Positions 43,424 through 57,611 are shown, numbered from the stretch's first letter. The stretch is DNA of 64,000 bases from Tsuneonella mangrovi (GCF_002269345.1 NZ_CP022889.1:1984001-2048000), one strand, 5' to 3'. Program-made: numbers and translations. The notes: generated from the sequence alone by a model not told the origin.

Positions 43424-43913
43424 GCGCCGGTGCGTTAAGCGCGGCGGCGCATAAGGTCCAGCGGATCGAATGCAGGTTTCCACGCGTGCGCTGAATCTCT
43501 GCTCATGCCCCCGGATCGGTAGCAACGCCGCTGCAATGGCCCGGTCGGATCGAGCGGCATCCGGGGAAGACCTTCGATTACGCTGACGCGCGCGATGCAA
43601 CTGTGCAGTTTCGCGCAAGTCGCGCGACAAGCGTCGGGCCTAATGGCATGATAAAAAGAGATATATGCCCTGATCCGGTGGATTTTTGCGATTGCAAATC
43701 ATGCAAGTATGTTGCTCTATACGCAACATCAGGCGCTTTTTTCGCATTTGTCTCTGCGTTAGCCGCCGCCTATCTGCGCTCTCGAGCCGGGCTGAGGTTG
43801 TCCTCTCCCCCCCTTGATGCCCAGCCCGGTCAATAAATCGGCTTGCAACCGCGTCCCCCCCAAGGGTTGCCAGTCGTAATCGCCACCGCACACAGAGGCG
43901 GCACGGCGAAAAG
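43424..43913. other. Intergenic region upstream of guaA
   Basis: About 490 bp with no convincing gene. The middle (43640-43750) is clearly richer in AT than its surroundings and contains a perfect dyad ATGTTGC (43709-43715)/GCAACAT (43723-43729), 7 bp apart. A 62-codon frame starts at 43648 with a Cys cluster and one hydrophobic segment, but has no ribosome site. The region must include the guaA promoter and probably further regulation. Confidence 0.4.
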
Positions 43914-43961
43914 AAGCGGAGCGGCGACAACCCTCCCCCCTTGTAGGTCGCCGCTCCGCTT
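43914..43961 (-). terminator. Rho-independent terminator of the acyl-CoA ligase operon
   Basis: 15 bp perfect stem: AAGCGGAGCGGCGAC (43914-43928) with GTCGCCGCTCCGCTT (43947-43961), 18-base loop. Read on the minus strand the stem is followed by CTTTTCGCC. It lies just after the ligase stop at 43983 and ends the M20 peptidase-ligase message. Confidence 0.85.
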
Positions 43962-43982
43962 TCACTTTCCCGAAATTGCTAG

Positions 43983-45550
43983 CTACGCGATCTCGATCGC
44001 CGAGGCCCGTTCGCGGAGCTCGGTCTTGAGCAGCTTGCCGATGTGGCTGCGCGGCATTTCGTCGATCGCCAGCAGGCGCGAAAGCCGCTGGGTCTTGCCG
44101 AGCGTGGCGTTGACGTCGGCCATGATCGCATCGAGCGCGCTTTCGGCGACGCCGTCTGCGAGCCGCACGAAGCCGACCGGGGTCTCGCCCCAGCGGCGGC
44201 TTTCGACACCGACCACCGCGGCTTCCGCCACCCGCGGATCGGTCTCAAGCGCGGCCTCCAGGTCGCTGGGATAGATGTTGAACCCGCCCGAGATGATCAT
44301 GTCCTTCGCTCGGCCGACCAGCTCGACGAACCCTTCGGTGTCGATCCGCCCGATGTCGCCCATCCGCTGCCAGGTTTCGCCGGTCGCGGGATCGGTCCAG
44401 TATCCGTCGCGCGTCTTGCCCGGCTGGTTCTTGTAACCGCTCATCATCGTGCCGCTGCGGCCGACCAGGTTGCCGGGTGTGCCGGGAGCCACGGGGTTGT
44501 CTTCGTCGTCGAGCACCATGAGCTCGCTTCCGGGGGCGGGGCGGCCGACGGTGTGCAGCTTTTCGGGAAATTCGTGGCACGCAAGCAGGCAGACGACGCC
44601 GCCTTCGGTCATCGAATAGATTTCCGTCAGCGCGCCGGGCATCCGGTCGAGCACCTGCCGTTTGAGTTCTGCGGAGAACGGTGCGGAGGTGCAGTACTTG
44701 AGCTTCATCGCCGACAGGTCGAATTCGTCGAACGCCGGCTCGTCCATCAGCCGTTGGTATTGCACCGGGACCAGCATCGTCACGTTGCTGCGATCGGCAG
44801 ATGCGTATTCGAGCCAGCGCACGGTGTTGAACTTGCCCATCACCCGCACCGTCCCGCCCGACAGCAGCGGCGGCAGGAACGCGACCATCGTGGTATTCGA
44901 ATAGAGCGGGGTCGAGGCGATCGAGACCGCTTCCAGCCCTTGCGCGGCAAAGCTCGATGCGGTGCTGGCGAACTGGCGCCAGCGCATCAGGTGCGAATGG
45001 ACGATGCCCTTGGGGATGCCGGTGGTGCCGCTCGAATAGATGATGTTGAACGGGTCTTTCTCGTCCGGCTCGAACGGAGCGGCCCGGGTGCCCGTCGGGG
45101 CCATCCACGCGTCGAGCTCTTCGTCGAGCACGATGTGGTCGAGTCCGGGCATGAAATCGCTGCCCAGTTCGGCCAGCTTCGCCCTGTCGATGAACAGGTG
45201 CCGTGCCCCACTGTCGGATGCCATACCTGCGAGCTGTTCGGCACTGGCGCTGGTGGTTAGCGGGGCGGCCACCCCGCCTGCGCGCACCGCAGCGAGGAAC
45301 ACCAGCGCGTAAGCGATGCTCGAATAGCCGAGGATCGCGACCGATTGCCCGCGTTCGAGCCCGGTTTCCTGCAACCTTGCAGCGATCCGTTCGACCCGGT
45401 CGCCGAGTTCGCCCCAGGCCAGCTCGCCGTTCTCGTCGCGCAGGGCAGGCTTGTCGGGCTGCACGGCGGCCCAGTCCGCGATCACTTGCGGGAACGAGCT
45501 GAACGGTTCGGCCAGCCGTGCGCCGATCGCTTCGGCGCTCAAATCAGTAC

Positions 45551-45554
<4 letters not shown>
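43983..45554 (-). CDS. Acyl-CoA synthetase / AMP-dependent ligase
   Basis: 523 residues. ANL superfamily: P-loop YSSGTTGIPKG (about 167-177), EIYSMTEGG (A4/A5), GDIGRIDTEGF (hinge region) and GRAKDMIISGGFNIYPSDLE, with the C-terminal Lys in HIGKLLKTELRE. It activates a carboxylic acid to acyl-AMP and then acyl-CoA. The acid is unknown: fatty or aromatic. It overlaps the M20 peptidase gene by 4 bp, so the two are co-translated. Confidence 0.92.
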
Positions 45555-49612
<4,058 letters not shown>

Positions 49613-49684
49613 GCGGCTGCGGGTTCCCGCAATCCACCGCAAATTGACTTGAACCGGCATCCGCGAGGGTGCATCGCGCGGGCT

Positions 49685-51439
49685 ATGTTTCGTCAATTGC
49701 TCGCGATTCCGCTCGCGCTCGGCCTCGCGGCTTGCGCAACCGTCCCCCCGCACACCGCCAGCGCGCCGCCGCCCGACCAGCCGGTGACGGTGCGGATCGT
49801 CGGGATCAACGATTTCCACGGCAACCTCGAGCCGCTGAAGCGCCCGCTCGACCTGACGGACGGGCACGGCGGCGAGCAGACCGTCTATGCCGGCGGTGCG
49901 GCGTGGTTCGCCTCGGCGGTCGAGAAGACCCGCGCGCAAAACAAGGATTCGATGGTCATCGCTGCGGGTGACCTGATCAGCGCCAGCCCGCTGATCAGCT
50001 CGCTGTTCCTCGACGAGCCGACCATCGGGGTGATGAACCGCATCGGGCTCGAATACAGCGCGGTCGGCAACCACGAATTCGATCGCGGGTGGAAGGAATT
50101 GAAGCGCCTGCAGATGGGCGGCTGCGAGAAGAACACGCTGCGCCAGCCGTGCGCGGTCGAAAACCCGTACAAGGGGGCGCAGTTCGAATACCTCGCGGCC
50201 AATGTAGAAATGCCCGACGGTTCGACGCTGTTTCCGGCTTACGCGATCAAACGCTTTGGAAGCGGCCCCGACGCAATTGCCATCGGAGTGATCGGGCTGA
50301 CCTTGCGCGATACCGCCAACATCGTTTCGCCGACGGGTGTGAAGGGCCTGACCTTCACCGACGAGGCGACGGCGATCAACAAGGCGGTCGCGACGCTTGA
50401 GACCAAGGACGTCGACGCGATCGTCGTCGCGATCCACCAGGGCCTGGTGCCCGAACCGGGTGCCGACTTTACCGGCTGCGGCGCGATCTCGGGCGGATTG
50501 CGGCCGATCCTCGAACGGCTCGACCCGCGGGTGAACCTGGTGATATCCGGGCACACCCACCGCAATTACGTGTGCAACTTCGCGACGGTCGATCCCTCGC
50601 GCCCGTTCATTGTCAGCCAGGCCGGCTACGGCGGGACCGAGATCACCGACATCGCGATGACGATCGACCCGGCCAAGCGCACCGTTCTGTCGATTACCGC
50701 GAAGAACATTCCGGTCCAGAGCCCCAGCCCGGCCGCCGGGCCGGAGCGCCCGCTCGACCCGAATTTCGCCGCTTTCTCGCCCGATCCGAAGATTGCGGCA
50801 TATGTCGCCCAGTACGCGGCTGCCGCGCGCGACGTCACCAATCGTCCGGTCGGCAAGGTTTCAGGACCGGCGCTCAAGCGCGGCTACGAAAATCCGCTCG
50901 GCGACCTGATTGCCGACGCACAGCTCGCCGCGACGAAGGATGCAGGGGCGCAGGTGGCGTTCATGAACCCAGGCGGGATCCGCTCCGACTTGATGCCCGC
51001 AGCCGACGGTTCGGTGACCTTCGGCGATATCTATGCCGTGCAGCCGTTCGGCAACACGCTGGTGACCGAGAACCTGACCGGCAAACAACTGCTTGCCATG
51101 CTCGAGCAGCAATACGCCAATCCCGACGGGACCGAACTGGCCAACGTGATGTCGGTATCGAAGGGTTTCACCATGACGCTCGATCCGTCGAAACCGATCG
51201 GGCAGCGGGTGGTCAGCGCGGCGCTAGGCGGCGAGCCGATCGATCCGGCGGCGACCTACCGGGTAACCATGAATTCGTTCCTTGCCAGCGGGGGCGACGG
51301 GTTCACGGTGTTCGAGCAGGGCACCGATCCGGTGGTCGGTCCGCTCGACGTCGACGCGATGGAAGCCTACCTCGAAACACCCGACGGCAAAGCGCGTCAG
51401 CTGCCCGCTGGCGGGCGAGTGACTGTGCTCGGCCAGTAA
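49685..51439 (+). CDS. Lipoprotein 5'-nucleotidase / 2',3'-cyclic phosphodiesterase
   Basis: 584 residues from ATG 49685, with a lipobox LGLAAC (Cys at about 16). The calcineurin-like metallophosphatase domain shows GINDFHGNLEP, AAGDLISASPL, AVGNHEFDRGW, and ISGHTHRNY (metal His). The C-terminal 5'-nucleotidase domain has GYENPLGDLIADAQL, MNPGGIRSDL and NSFLASGGDGF (substrate-binding Phe). It recovers nucleosides outside the inner membrane. It lies 73 bp after gyrB and may be transcribed with it. Confidence 0.92.
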   Translation: MFRQLLAIPLALGLAACATVPPHTASAPPPDQPVTVRIVGINDFHGNLEPLKRPLDLTDGHGGEQTVYAGGAAWFASAVEKTRAQNKDSMVIAAGDLISASPLISSLFLDEPTIGVMNRIGLEYSAVGNHEFDRGWKELKRLQMGGCEKNTLRQPCAVENPYKGAQFEYLAANVEMPDGSTLFPAYAIKRFGSGPDAIAIGVIGLTLRDTANIVSPTGVKGLTFTDEATAINKAVATLETKDVDAIVVAIHQGLVPEPGADFTGCGAISGGLRPILERLDPRVNLVISGHTHRNYVCNFATVDPSRPFIVSQAGYGGTEITDIAMTIDPAKRTVLSITAKNIPVQSPSPAAGPERPLDPNFAAFSPDPKIAAYVAQYAAAARDVTNRPVGKVSGPALKRGYENPLGDLIADAQLAATKDAGAQVAFMNPGGIRSDLMPAADGSVTFGDIYAVQPFGNTLVTENLTGKQLLAMLEQQYANPDGTELANVMSVSKGFTMTLDPSKPIGQRVVSAALGGEPIDPAATYRVTMNSFLASGGDGFTVFEQGTDPVVGPLDVDAMEAYLETPDGKARQLPAGGRVTVLGQ

Positions 51440-51451
51440 GCGCCCTGGGGG

Positions 51452-52084
51452 TCAGGCCGCGCTGATCCGGGTGACCCCGGCAGCGCCGCGATCTTCGCCA
51501 GAAAGCCCGTCGAACAGCGTATCGACGATCGTTGCGAGCTTGGCCTCGCTCAAACGGTCATCGAGGTACACCAGAGTTTCGGGCATCGTGTAGACATGCA
51601 CCATCTGGTTGATGAGCGAGAGAGCTTCGTCGATCTGCAAACCGGGGAACGCGCCATCGGCCTGTGCCTGTGCGATCAGTTCGCAAAGGTAGTGGTCGGC
51701 AAGGTCGACATAGCTTTCGACCCGCGTGAAGTGGTTCGCGCCGAGTTCGCACTTGGTCTCGAAAGCTGCCGGGTTTTCCCGGTAGCGCGAGCGGGTCAGC
51801 CGGAACCGGCGGACGTAGAATTCGAACATCTTGCGCTTGGGCGGAAGGTCGGTTGCGAGCACTTCCTCCATGATCTTGATGTGGTCGGCGTACCATTCCT
51901 CGAGGATCGCATCGACCAGCTCGATATCTTCGGCAAAGTGTGCCTCGACCCGCGCCCGCGGCACACCGGCGGCACTGGCGACCTGTCCGATCGAGACGGC
52001 CTCGCCGCGCTCTTCGACCAGCCGTTCGGCTACCGCCACCAGGCGCGCACGCTCGTCACCGTGACTGAGGTCGATTGAGTTCAC
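51452..52084 (-). CDS. TetR family transcriptional regulator
   Basis: 210 residues starting with GTG 52084. HTH: VAERLVEERGEAVSIGQVAS and GVPRARVEAHFAEDIELVDA (residues 18-62), somewhat divergent from the TetR consensus (no YYHF). The rest is a helical ligand domain. It lies upstream of nothing on its own strand but follows the DUF1295/acyltransferase genes, so it may regulate them or itself. Convergent with the 5'-nucleotidase gene, 12 bp apart. Confidence 0.82.
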   Translation of the reverse strand: MNSIDLSHGDERARLVAVAERLVEERGEAVSIGQVASAAGVPRARVEAHFAEDIELVDAILEEWYADHIKIMEEVLATDLPPKRKMFEFYVRRFRLTRSRYRENPAAFETKCELGANHFTRVESYVDLADHYLCELIAQAQADGAFPGLQIDEALSLINQMVHVYTMPETLVYLDDRLSEAKLATIVDTLFDGLSGEDRGAAGVTRISAA

Positions 52085-52163
52085 CGTAGGCTCCCGTCGG
52101 TCTTCCTGCGGCCCAATCTAGGGATTGCAGGGCGAGCCGTGAAGACCCCCGCGGGAGTTTCGT

Positions 52164-52964
52164 TCAGCGTTTGCGCGGCGGCCAGGGGATGAACCCGCTG
52201 GTTCGCTCGACATAGGCGGCGTAGTCCGGGCGCTTGCGGACCAATCCGGCTTCGAGCAGCGGCTTGCCCGACCAGCGGGTGAGCGTGAATGTCAGGAACA
52301 GCGGCCCGACGACGGTCCACGCCGCGACCGTCCAGCTGACCGATGCTGCCACCAGCCAGATGCCCCACCATGCGCAGGCATCGCCGAAATAGTTGGGGTG
52401 GCGGGTATAGCGCCAAAGTCCGCTGTCGAGCACCTTGCCGGCATTGGCGGGATCGGCGCGGAAGCGAACCAGCTGCAGGTCGCCGACCCACTCGAAATAG
52501 ATGCCGACGAGGAAAAGCGCGATCCCGGCCAGTGCGAGCGATGGCACGTCGGGGCGATCGCCGGCCGCGATGATTCCCGCCTGCGCGGGCGAGGATACGA
52601 GGAACAGAAGCACAGCCTGCCCAAGCCAGACTTTGGTCAGCGCGGCAAACGCGAAGCGCCCCTTCTCGCGGTCTTTGCGCAGGATCCGTTCGTAGCGCGG
52701 ATCCTGCCCTTCGCGGTGCCAGCGGCGATAGAGGTAGATGCCGAGGCGGAAGCCCCATGCGCAGGTCATCGCCAGCAGGATCGTGGCAAGCGCGCTATCG
52801 TGGCTGCCGGGGCCATGGAGCCAGCTGGCGATTGCCATCAGCGCCATGCCCGTGCCCCAGAAGCTGTCGACGAACGAAACATCGCCGATGCGCACCGAAA
52901 TCGCCCACAAGACCAGCACTATTGCAACGAGGATCGCCGCATTGATCATCAGCAGGTGGATCAT
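52164..52964 (-). CDS. DUF1295 membrane protein
   Basis: 266 residues, about 6-7 transmembrane helices. The conserved block LWRYTRHPNYFGDACAWWGI then RKRPDYAAYVERTSGFIPW near the C-terminus is the DUF1295/steroid 5-alpha-reductase and isoprenylcysteine methyltransferase pattern. Probably a membrane enzyme acting on a lipid or steroid-like substrate; the cofactor is unknown. Its start overlaps the acyltransferase gene's stop by 4 bp, so the two are coupled. Confidence 0.88.
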   Translation of the reverse strand: MIHLLMINAAILVAIVLVLWAISVRIGDVSFVDSFWGTGMALMAIASWLHGPGSHDSALATILLAMTCAWGFRLGIYLYRRWHREGQDPRYERILRKDREKGRFAFAALTKVWLGQAVLLFLVSSPAQAGIIAAGDRPDVPSLALAGIALFLVGIYFEWVGDLQLVRFRADPANAGKVLDSGLWRYTRHPNYFGDACAWWGIWLVAASVSWTVAAWTVVGPLFLTFTLTRWSGKPLLEAGLVRKRPDYAAYVERTSGFIPWPPRKR

Positions 52965-53584
52965 TCGCCTCCCTCCCTTACCAGTCGCTCGGCCTGCGCT
53001 TCGAGCACCTTGAAGCGTTCGTAGTCGGGTAGTTTCGAGCGCATGAAGTGCGCGATTTCAAGCAGAGTCTCGCCGAGGCTGCCCTTGGGCCAGATTGGCG
53101 GGCCGAAACCCAGCACCATCCGTTCGTTGCACACCCACGCCGGCACGATCGGCACATTGGCTGCGCGGGCGATATGGTAGAAACCCGATTTCCAGCTGCC
53201 GTCGGTGGTGCGCGAACCTTCCGCTGCGATCACCAGTGCGAGCTTGTCGCGCTTTGCGAATACTTCCGCCACCTGGTCGACGTAGTTGGCGCGCTTGGTC
53301 CGGTCGATCGGAATCCCGCCCATGTCGAACATGAAACGGCGCATGATGCCCTTGAACAGCGTGTGCTTGCCCATGAAGTTCGGCTCGATGCCTTCCTCGG
53401 CGGTCGCGCCGATGAAAAACACGAAATCCCAGTTCGAGGTGTGCGGTGCCCCGGCGATGACGAACTTGGGCAAGTCGGGCAGGTGCCCGTCGATCTTCCA
53501 GCCTTTCCAGCGATAGAGCGCCATGATGATCCGCCGCACGATGCGCGAGGCGATCGTTCGCTTGCGTGGCGACTGTGTCGGCAA
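52961..53584 (-). CDS. 1-acyl-glycerol-3-phosphate acyltransferase-like protein
   Basis: 207 residues. The HxxxxD catalytic motif is HTSNWD at about residues 48-53. The second block (GGIPIDRT) and third (VIAAEGSRT, substrate binding) match the LPLAT/PlsC superfamily. There is no clear membrane helix, so it is probably peripheral. It may acylate lysophosphatidic acid or another lipid. Coupled with the DUF1295 gene. Confidence 0.9.
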   Translation of the reverse strand: MPTQSPRKRTIASRIVRRIIMALYRWKGWKIDGHLPDLPKFVIAGAPHTSNWDFVFFIGATAEEGIEPNFMGKHTLFKGIMRRFMFDMGGIPIDRTKRANYVDQVAEVFAKRDKLALVIAAEGSRTTDGSWKSGFYHIARAANVPIVPAWVCNERMVLGFGPPIWPKGSLGETLLEIAHFMRSKLPDYERFKVLEAQAERLVREGGE

Positions 53585-53647
53585 ATCCCTCTCTCCCCGA
53601 AGCGGGGCTTCGCACGAGCCTGCCGCGCAGGCAAGCGCGAGAGGGCG

Positions 53648-55255
53648 TTACATCCGAAAAACCCCGAAGGCGGGGCGCTCGGCGATCGGCGCTTCGAGCG
53701 TCGCGGCGAACGCGAGGCCGAGCACGTCGCGGGTCTGCACCGGGTCCACCACTCCGTCGTCCCACAGCCGCGCGGTGGCGTAGTAGGGATTGCCTTCGTC
53801 TTCGTACTTCTGGCGGATCGGGGCCTTGAACGCCTCGGCTTCTTCCGGCGTCCATTTGTCCGCGTCGCGGTGGACGGTCGCAAGGACCGATGCGGCCTGC
53901 TCGCCGCCCATCACACTGATGCGCGCATTGGGCCAGGTGAACAGGAAGCGCGGGCTATAGGCACGGCCCGCCATCCCGTAATTGCCCGCGCCGAAGCTGC
54001 CGCCGATCACCACGGTGATCTTGGGAACGGTGGCGGTAGCAACCGCGGTCACCAGCTTCGCGCCGTGTTTGGCGATCCCTTCCGCCTCGTACTTGCCGCC
54101 AACCATGAAGCCCGAGATGTTCTGCAGGAACAGCAGTGGGATACGGCGCTGGCAGGCAAGCTCGATGAAATGTGCGCCCTTCTGCGCGCTTTCGGAAAAC
54201 AGCACGCCGTTGTTGGCGAGGATCGCCACCGGTATCCCCCAGATGTGCGCGAAGCCGCACACCAGCGTGGAGCCGTAGTGCGCCTTGAACTCGTGGAACT
54301 CGCTGCCGTCGACGATCCGGGCGATCACTTCGTGCACGTCATAGGGTGCGCGCACGTCTTCGGGGATGAGGGCGTAGAGGTCTTCGGGGTCGAACTTTGG
54401 CGGGCGCGGTTCGCGCAGATCGATGTCTTTCGCAGCGCCGGTGTTCGCGCCGAGATGCGACACGATGTCGCGCACGATGGTGAGCGCGTGTTCGTCGTTT
54501 TCGGCCAGGTGGTCGACCACGCCCGATTTCTTCGCGTGCAGGTCGCCCCCGCCCAGATCCTCGGCGCTGATTTCTTCGCCCGTCGCGGCCTTCACCAGCG
54601 GCGGACCGGCAAGGAAGATCGTCCCCTGCTCGCGCACAATCACCGTCTCGTCGGACATCGCGGGCACGTAAGCACCGCCCGCAGTGCAGCTGCCCATAAC
54701 GCAGGCGATCTGCGGGATGCCGAGCGCGGACATGTTCGCCTGGTTGAAGAAGATTCGCCCGAAGTGCTCGCGGTCGGGGAATACCTCGGCCTGGTAGGGC
54801 AGGTTCGCGCCGCCGCTATCGACCAGGTAGATGCACGGCAGACGGTTCTCCTGCGCGATCTCCTGCGCGCGCAGGTGCTTCTTGACCGTCATCGGGTAGT
54901 AGCTGCCACCCTTCACCGTGGGATCGTTGCACACGATCATCGCCTGCCGGCCTGAGACACGCCCGATCCCGGCGATCATCGAAGCGCCGTTGACGTCGCC
55001 CTCGTACATGCCCGTAGCGGCGAGCTGGCCGATCTCGAGGAACGGCGAGCCCGGATCGAGCAGCCGCTCGACCCGATCGCGCGGGAGCAACTTGCCGCGC
55101 GAAACGTGCCTCTCGCGATGCTTCTCCGGCCCGCCAAGCGCGGCTTCGGCAACCCGTGCGCGCAACTCGTCCGCAAGGCACTTGTTGTGCGCGAACCGCG
55201 CCTTTGCTTGCGGATCTTCGCGGTCGAGTTTGGAGGTGAGGACGGGTGCAGTCAT
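53648..55255 (-). CDS. mccB: Methylcrotonyl-CoA carboxylase, carboxyltransferase (beta) subunit
   Basis: 535 residues. Carboxyltransferase blocks [54 protein letters not shown], and the C-terminal [20 protein letters not shown] and [10 protein letters not shown] are all those of MCC-beta (or geranyl-CoA carboxylase). It carboxylates 3-methylcrotonyl-CoA in leucine breakdown. With isovaleryl-CoA dehydrogenase upstream, MCC is the more likely. The biotin-carrying alpha subunit is not next to it. Confidence 0.9.
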   Translation of the reverse strand: MTAPVLTSKLDREDPQAKARFAHNKCLADELRARVAEAALGGPEKHRERHVSRGKLLPRDRVERLLDPGSPFLEIGQLAATGMYEGDVNGASMIAGIGRVSGRQAMIVCNDPTVKGGSYYPMTVKKHLRAQEIAQENRLPCIYLVDSGGANLPYQAEVFPDREHFGRIFFNQANMSALGIPQIACVMGSCTAGGAYVPAMSDETVIVREQGTIFLAGPPLVKAATGEEISAEDLGGGDLHAKKSGVVDHLAENDEHALTIVRDIVSHLGANTGAAKDIDLREPRPPKFDPEDLYALIPEDVRAPYDVHEVIARIVDGSEFHEFKAHYGSTLVCGFAHIWGIPVAILANNGVLFSESAQKGAHFIELACQRRIPLLFLQNISGFMVGGKYEAEGIAKHGAKLVTAVATATVPKITVVIGGSFGAGNYGMAGRAYSPRFLFTWPNARISVMGGEQAASVLATVHRDADKWTPEEAEAFKAPIRQKYEDEGNPYYATARLWDDGVVDPVQTRDVLGLAFAATLEAPIAERPAFGVFRM

Positions 55256-55265
55256 ACTTGGCGCC

Positions 55266-55571
55266 TCAACGCTTCTTCACGAACTCGGCGCGCAGGACGA
55301 GGCCCTTGATACCGGGATACTTGCAGTCGATCTCTTGCGGATCGCCCGTGAGGCGGATCGACTTGATCAGCGTGCCCTGCTTGAGCGTCTGGCCCGCGCC
55401 CTTGACCTCCAGGTCCTTGATCAGCGTCACCTGGTCGCCATCCGACAGCAGGTTGCCGACCGCGTCGCGGACTTCGACCTTGTCCTCTTCGGCTTGCCGC
55501 GCGGCCAGTTCGGAAGCCGGCATCCATTCGCCGGTCACTTCGTCGTAAACGTATTCTTCGTCGTCGCTCAT
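55266..55571 (-). CDS. PhnA/YjdM-like protein
   Basis: 101 residues. Residues 30-101 are the PhnA C-terminal SH3-like domain: [20 protein letters not shown], then LKVKG-like [34 protein letters not shown] and VLRAEFVKK. The N-terminal zinc ribbon of full-length YjdM is absent; instead residues 1-25 are acidic ([20 protein letters not shown]). Its role is not known, and it is not a phosphonoacetate hydrolase. It is coupled by 4 bp to isovaleryl-CoA dehydrogenase. Confidence 0.8.
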   Translation of the reverse strand: MSDDEEYVYDEVTGEWMPASELAARQAEEDKVEVRDAVGNLLSDGDQVTLIKDLEVKGAGQTLKQGTLIKSIRLTGDPQEIDCKYPGIKGLVLRAEFVKKR

Positions 55572-56737
55572 CCCGCTGCTCCGATCAACTCGCGACCGAT
55601 CAGCATCCGGCGGATCTCGTTGGTCCCCGCACCGATGTCGAGCAGTTTGGCGTCACGCAGGTAACGCTCCACCGGCCAGTCCTTGGTATAGCCCGCTCCG
55701 CCCAGCGCCTGCACCGCTTCGGCGGCGACCTTGAACGCGTTCTCGCTCGCCAGCAGGATCGTGCCCGCTGCGTCGAACCGGGTGGTCTGGCCTGCGTCGC
55801 ACGCCTTGGCGACGGCGTAGGTGTAGGCGCGCGCCGATTGCAGCGCGACATACATGTCCGCGACCTTGGCCTGCATCAGCTGGAAAGAGCCGATCGGTTT
55901 GCCGAACTGCTTGCGCTCGCGCAGGTAGGGGATGACGGTGTCGAGGCAGGCCTGCATAATCCCGAGCTGAAGGCCCGCGAGCACCACGCGCTCGTAATCC
56001 AATCCGCTCATCAGCACGCCGACCCCGCCGTTGAGTGGCCCCATCACGTTTTCTTCGGGGACTTCGCAATCGTCGAACACCAGCTCGGCGGTGGGGCTGC
56101 CGCGCATTCCCATCTTGTCGATCTTCTGCCCGATGGAAAAGCCGGGCATGTCCTTCTCGATCAGGAACGCGGTGATCCCGCGCGATCCGGCGTGGCCGTC
56201 GGTCTTGGCATAGACCACCAGCGTATCGGCACATGTCGCGTTGGTGATCCAGAACTTGGTGCCGTTGAGCACGAAACCGCCTTGCACCGCGTCGGCCTTG
56301 AGCTTCATCGAAACAACGTCCGAGCCTGCGCTGGCCTCGCTCATGGCGAGCGAACCGACGTGCTCGCCGCTGATCAACTTGGGCAGGTATTTCGCCTTCT
56401 GCTCGTCGTTGCCCCAGCGGCGGATCTGGTTGACGCACAGGTTCGAATGCGCGCCGTAGCTGAGGCCGATGCTGGCGCTTGCGCGGCTGACTTCCTCGAC
56501 CGCGATCACGTGTTCGAGATAGCCGAGGCCAAGCCCGCCCCATTCTTCTTCCACGGTAATCCCGTGGAGGCCCAGATCGCCCATTGCGGTCCAGAGTTCG
56601 TCGCGCGGGAACCAGTCGTCGCGGTCGGCCTTCTCGGCCAGCGGAGCAATCTGCTCGTCGGCAAACCGACTGACGCTTTCGCGGATCATTTCGGCCGCTT
56701 CGCCGAGCTGGAAATCGAAATCGGGGGTTGCGCGCAA
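55568..56737 (-). CDS. ivd: Isovaleryl-CoA dehydrogenase
   Basis: 389 residues from TTG 56737, which has AGGAGA 6 bp upstream; ATG 56764 would give 398 and has no ribosome site. It is an acyl-CoA dehydrogenase: FAD-binding LAMSEASAGSDVVSMKL and FWITNATCADTLVVYAKT. The catalytic Glu is in GLDYERVVLAG (near residue 250), the position used by isovaleryl-CoA dehydrogenases rather than the C-terminal one of others. DIGAGTNEIRRMLIGREL ends the protein. It converts isovaleryl-CoA to 3-methylcrotonyl-CoA, the substrate of MccB two genes later. Confidence 0.92.
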   Translation of the reverse strand: MRATPDFDFQLGEAAEMIRESVSRFADEQIAPLAEKADRDDWFPRDELWTAMGDLGLHGITVEEEWGGLGLGYLEHVIAVEEVSRASASIGLSYGAHSNLCVNQIRRWGNDEQKAKYLPKLISGEHVGSLAMSEASAGSDVVSMKLKADAVQGGFVLNGTKFWITNATCADTLVVYAKTDGHAGSRGITAFLIEKDMPGFSIGQKIDKMGMRGSPTAELVFDDCEVPEENVMGPLNGGVGVLMSGLDYERVVLAGLQLGIMQACLDTVIPYLRERKQFGKPIGSFQLMQAKVADMYVALQSARAYTYAVAKACDAGQTTRFDAAGTILLASENAFKVAAEAVQALGGAGYTKDWPVERYLRDAKLLDIGAGTNEIRRMLIGRELIGAAG

Positions 56738-56840
56738 AAGTTCTCTCCTGTTGCCGCGCCGCATAGCCGAGGGATGGTTGCAAAGGCAATCAAAGCCGCA
56801 GGGTCGCAATGCGCCGTCAACGCGGCTAGGCTCGCCAGCG

Positions 56841-57611
56841 ATGGCCGATCCGGCGGACATGCTCAGCTTCGTTGGCGTGACGAAGCGCTTCGGCGCGGTG
56901 ACGGCGGTCGATGACGTGTCGCTGTCTGTCCCGCGCGGGCAGTTCGTCGCGCTGGTCGGCGAGTCCGGATCGGGCAAGTCCACCTTGCTGCGTACGGTCA
57001 ACCGCCTGGTCGAGCCCGATGCCGGCCATGTCGCGATCGAGGGCGCGGATGTGCTTGCCGGGCCGGCGCCCGCGCTGCGCCGCCGGATCGGTTACGTGTT
57101 CCAGTCGATCGGGCTGTTCCCGCATATGGATGTCGCGGCCAATATCGGCATCGGTGCACGGCTGGCGGGCGAACCGATGCGGCGCGAGCGGGTCCACGAG
57201 TTGCTCGAACTGGTCGGGCTGGAGCGCGAGCATGCCTTGCGAATGCCGTCCGAGCTTTCGGGCGGGCAACGCCAGCGGGTCGGGGTCGCCCGCGCGCTCG
57301 CGGTCCAGCCGGAACTGCTGCTGATGGACGAGCCGTTCGGCGCGCTCGATCCGGTGACCCGCGATGCGCTGGGTAACCGCGTACGCGACTTGCATCGCGA
57401 GCTGGGGCTGACAACGGTGATGGTCACGCACGACATGGCCGAAGCGCTGCTGCTTGCCGACCGGGTGCTGGTGATGGACGCAGGGCGGGTGGTCGCCGAT
57501 GAGACTCCGCGTGCCTTGCTCAAAGGGGCGGGCGGCGCAGAAGCGCAGCAGCTCGTTGCGGTTCCGCGCGCGCAGGCCGATGCGATCGAAGCGATGGCGG
57601 GCGACGCGTGA
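56841..57611 (+). CDS. Osmoprotectant ABC transporter ATP-binding protein
   Basis: 256 residues from ATG 56841. Walker A GESGSGKS (about 38-45), Q-loop VFQSIGLFPHMDVAANI, signature LSGGQRQRV, Walker B LLLMDEPFGALDPVTRD and H-loop VTHDMAEAL. This matches the glycine betaine/choline/carnitine (OpuCA/ProV) type, with a short tail and no CBS domains. It overlaps the permease/binding-protein gene by 4 bp. Confidence 0.9.
   Translation: MADPADMLSFVGVTKRFGAVTAVDDVSLSVPRGQFVALVGESGSGKSTLLRTVNRLVEPDAGHVAIEGADVLAGPAPALRRRIGYVFQSIGLFPHMDVAANIGIGARLAGEPMRRERVHELLELVGLEREHALRMPSELSGGQRQRVGVARALAVQPELLLMDEPFGALDPVTRDALGNRVRDLHRELGLTTVMVTHDMAEALLLADRVLVMDAGRVVADETPRALLKGAGGAEAQQLVAVPRAQADAIEAMAGDA

Noticed and set aside
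43648-43836. Small 62-codon gene with a Cys cluster and hydrophobic segment
   Set aside because: No ribosome site and no similarity that I recognise; kept only as part of the intergenic description.
43640-43930. 96-codon open frame on the - strand near the terminator
   Set aside because: It includes half of the terminator hairpin and low-complexity Arg-rich sequence, with no ribosome site.
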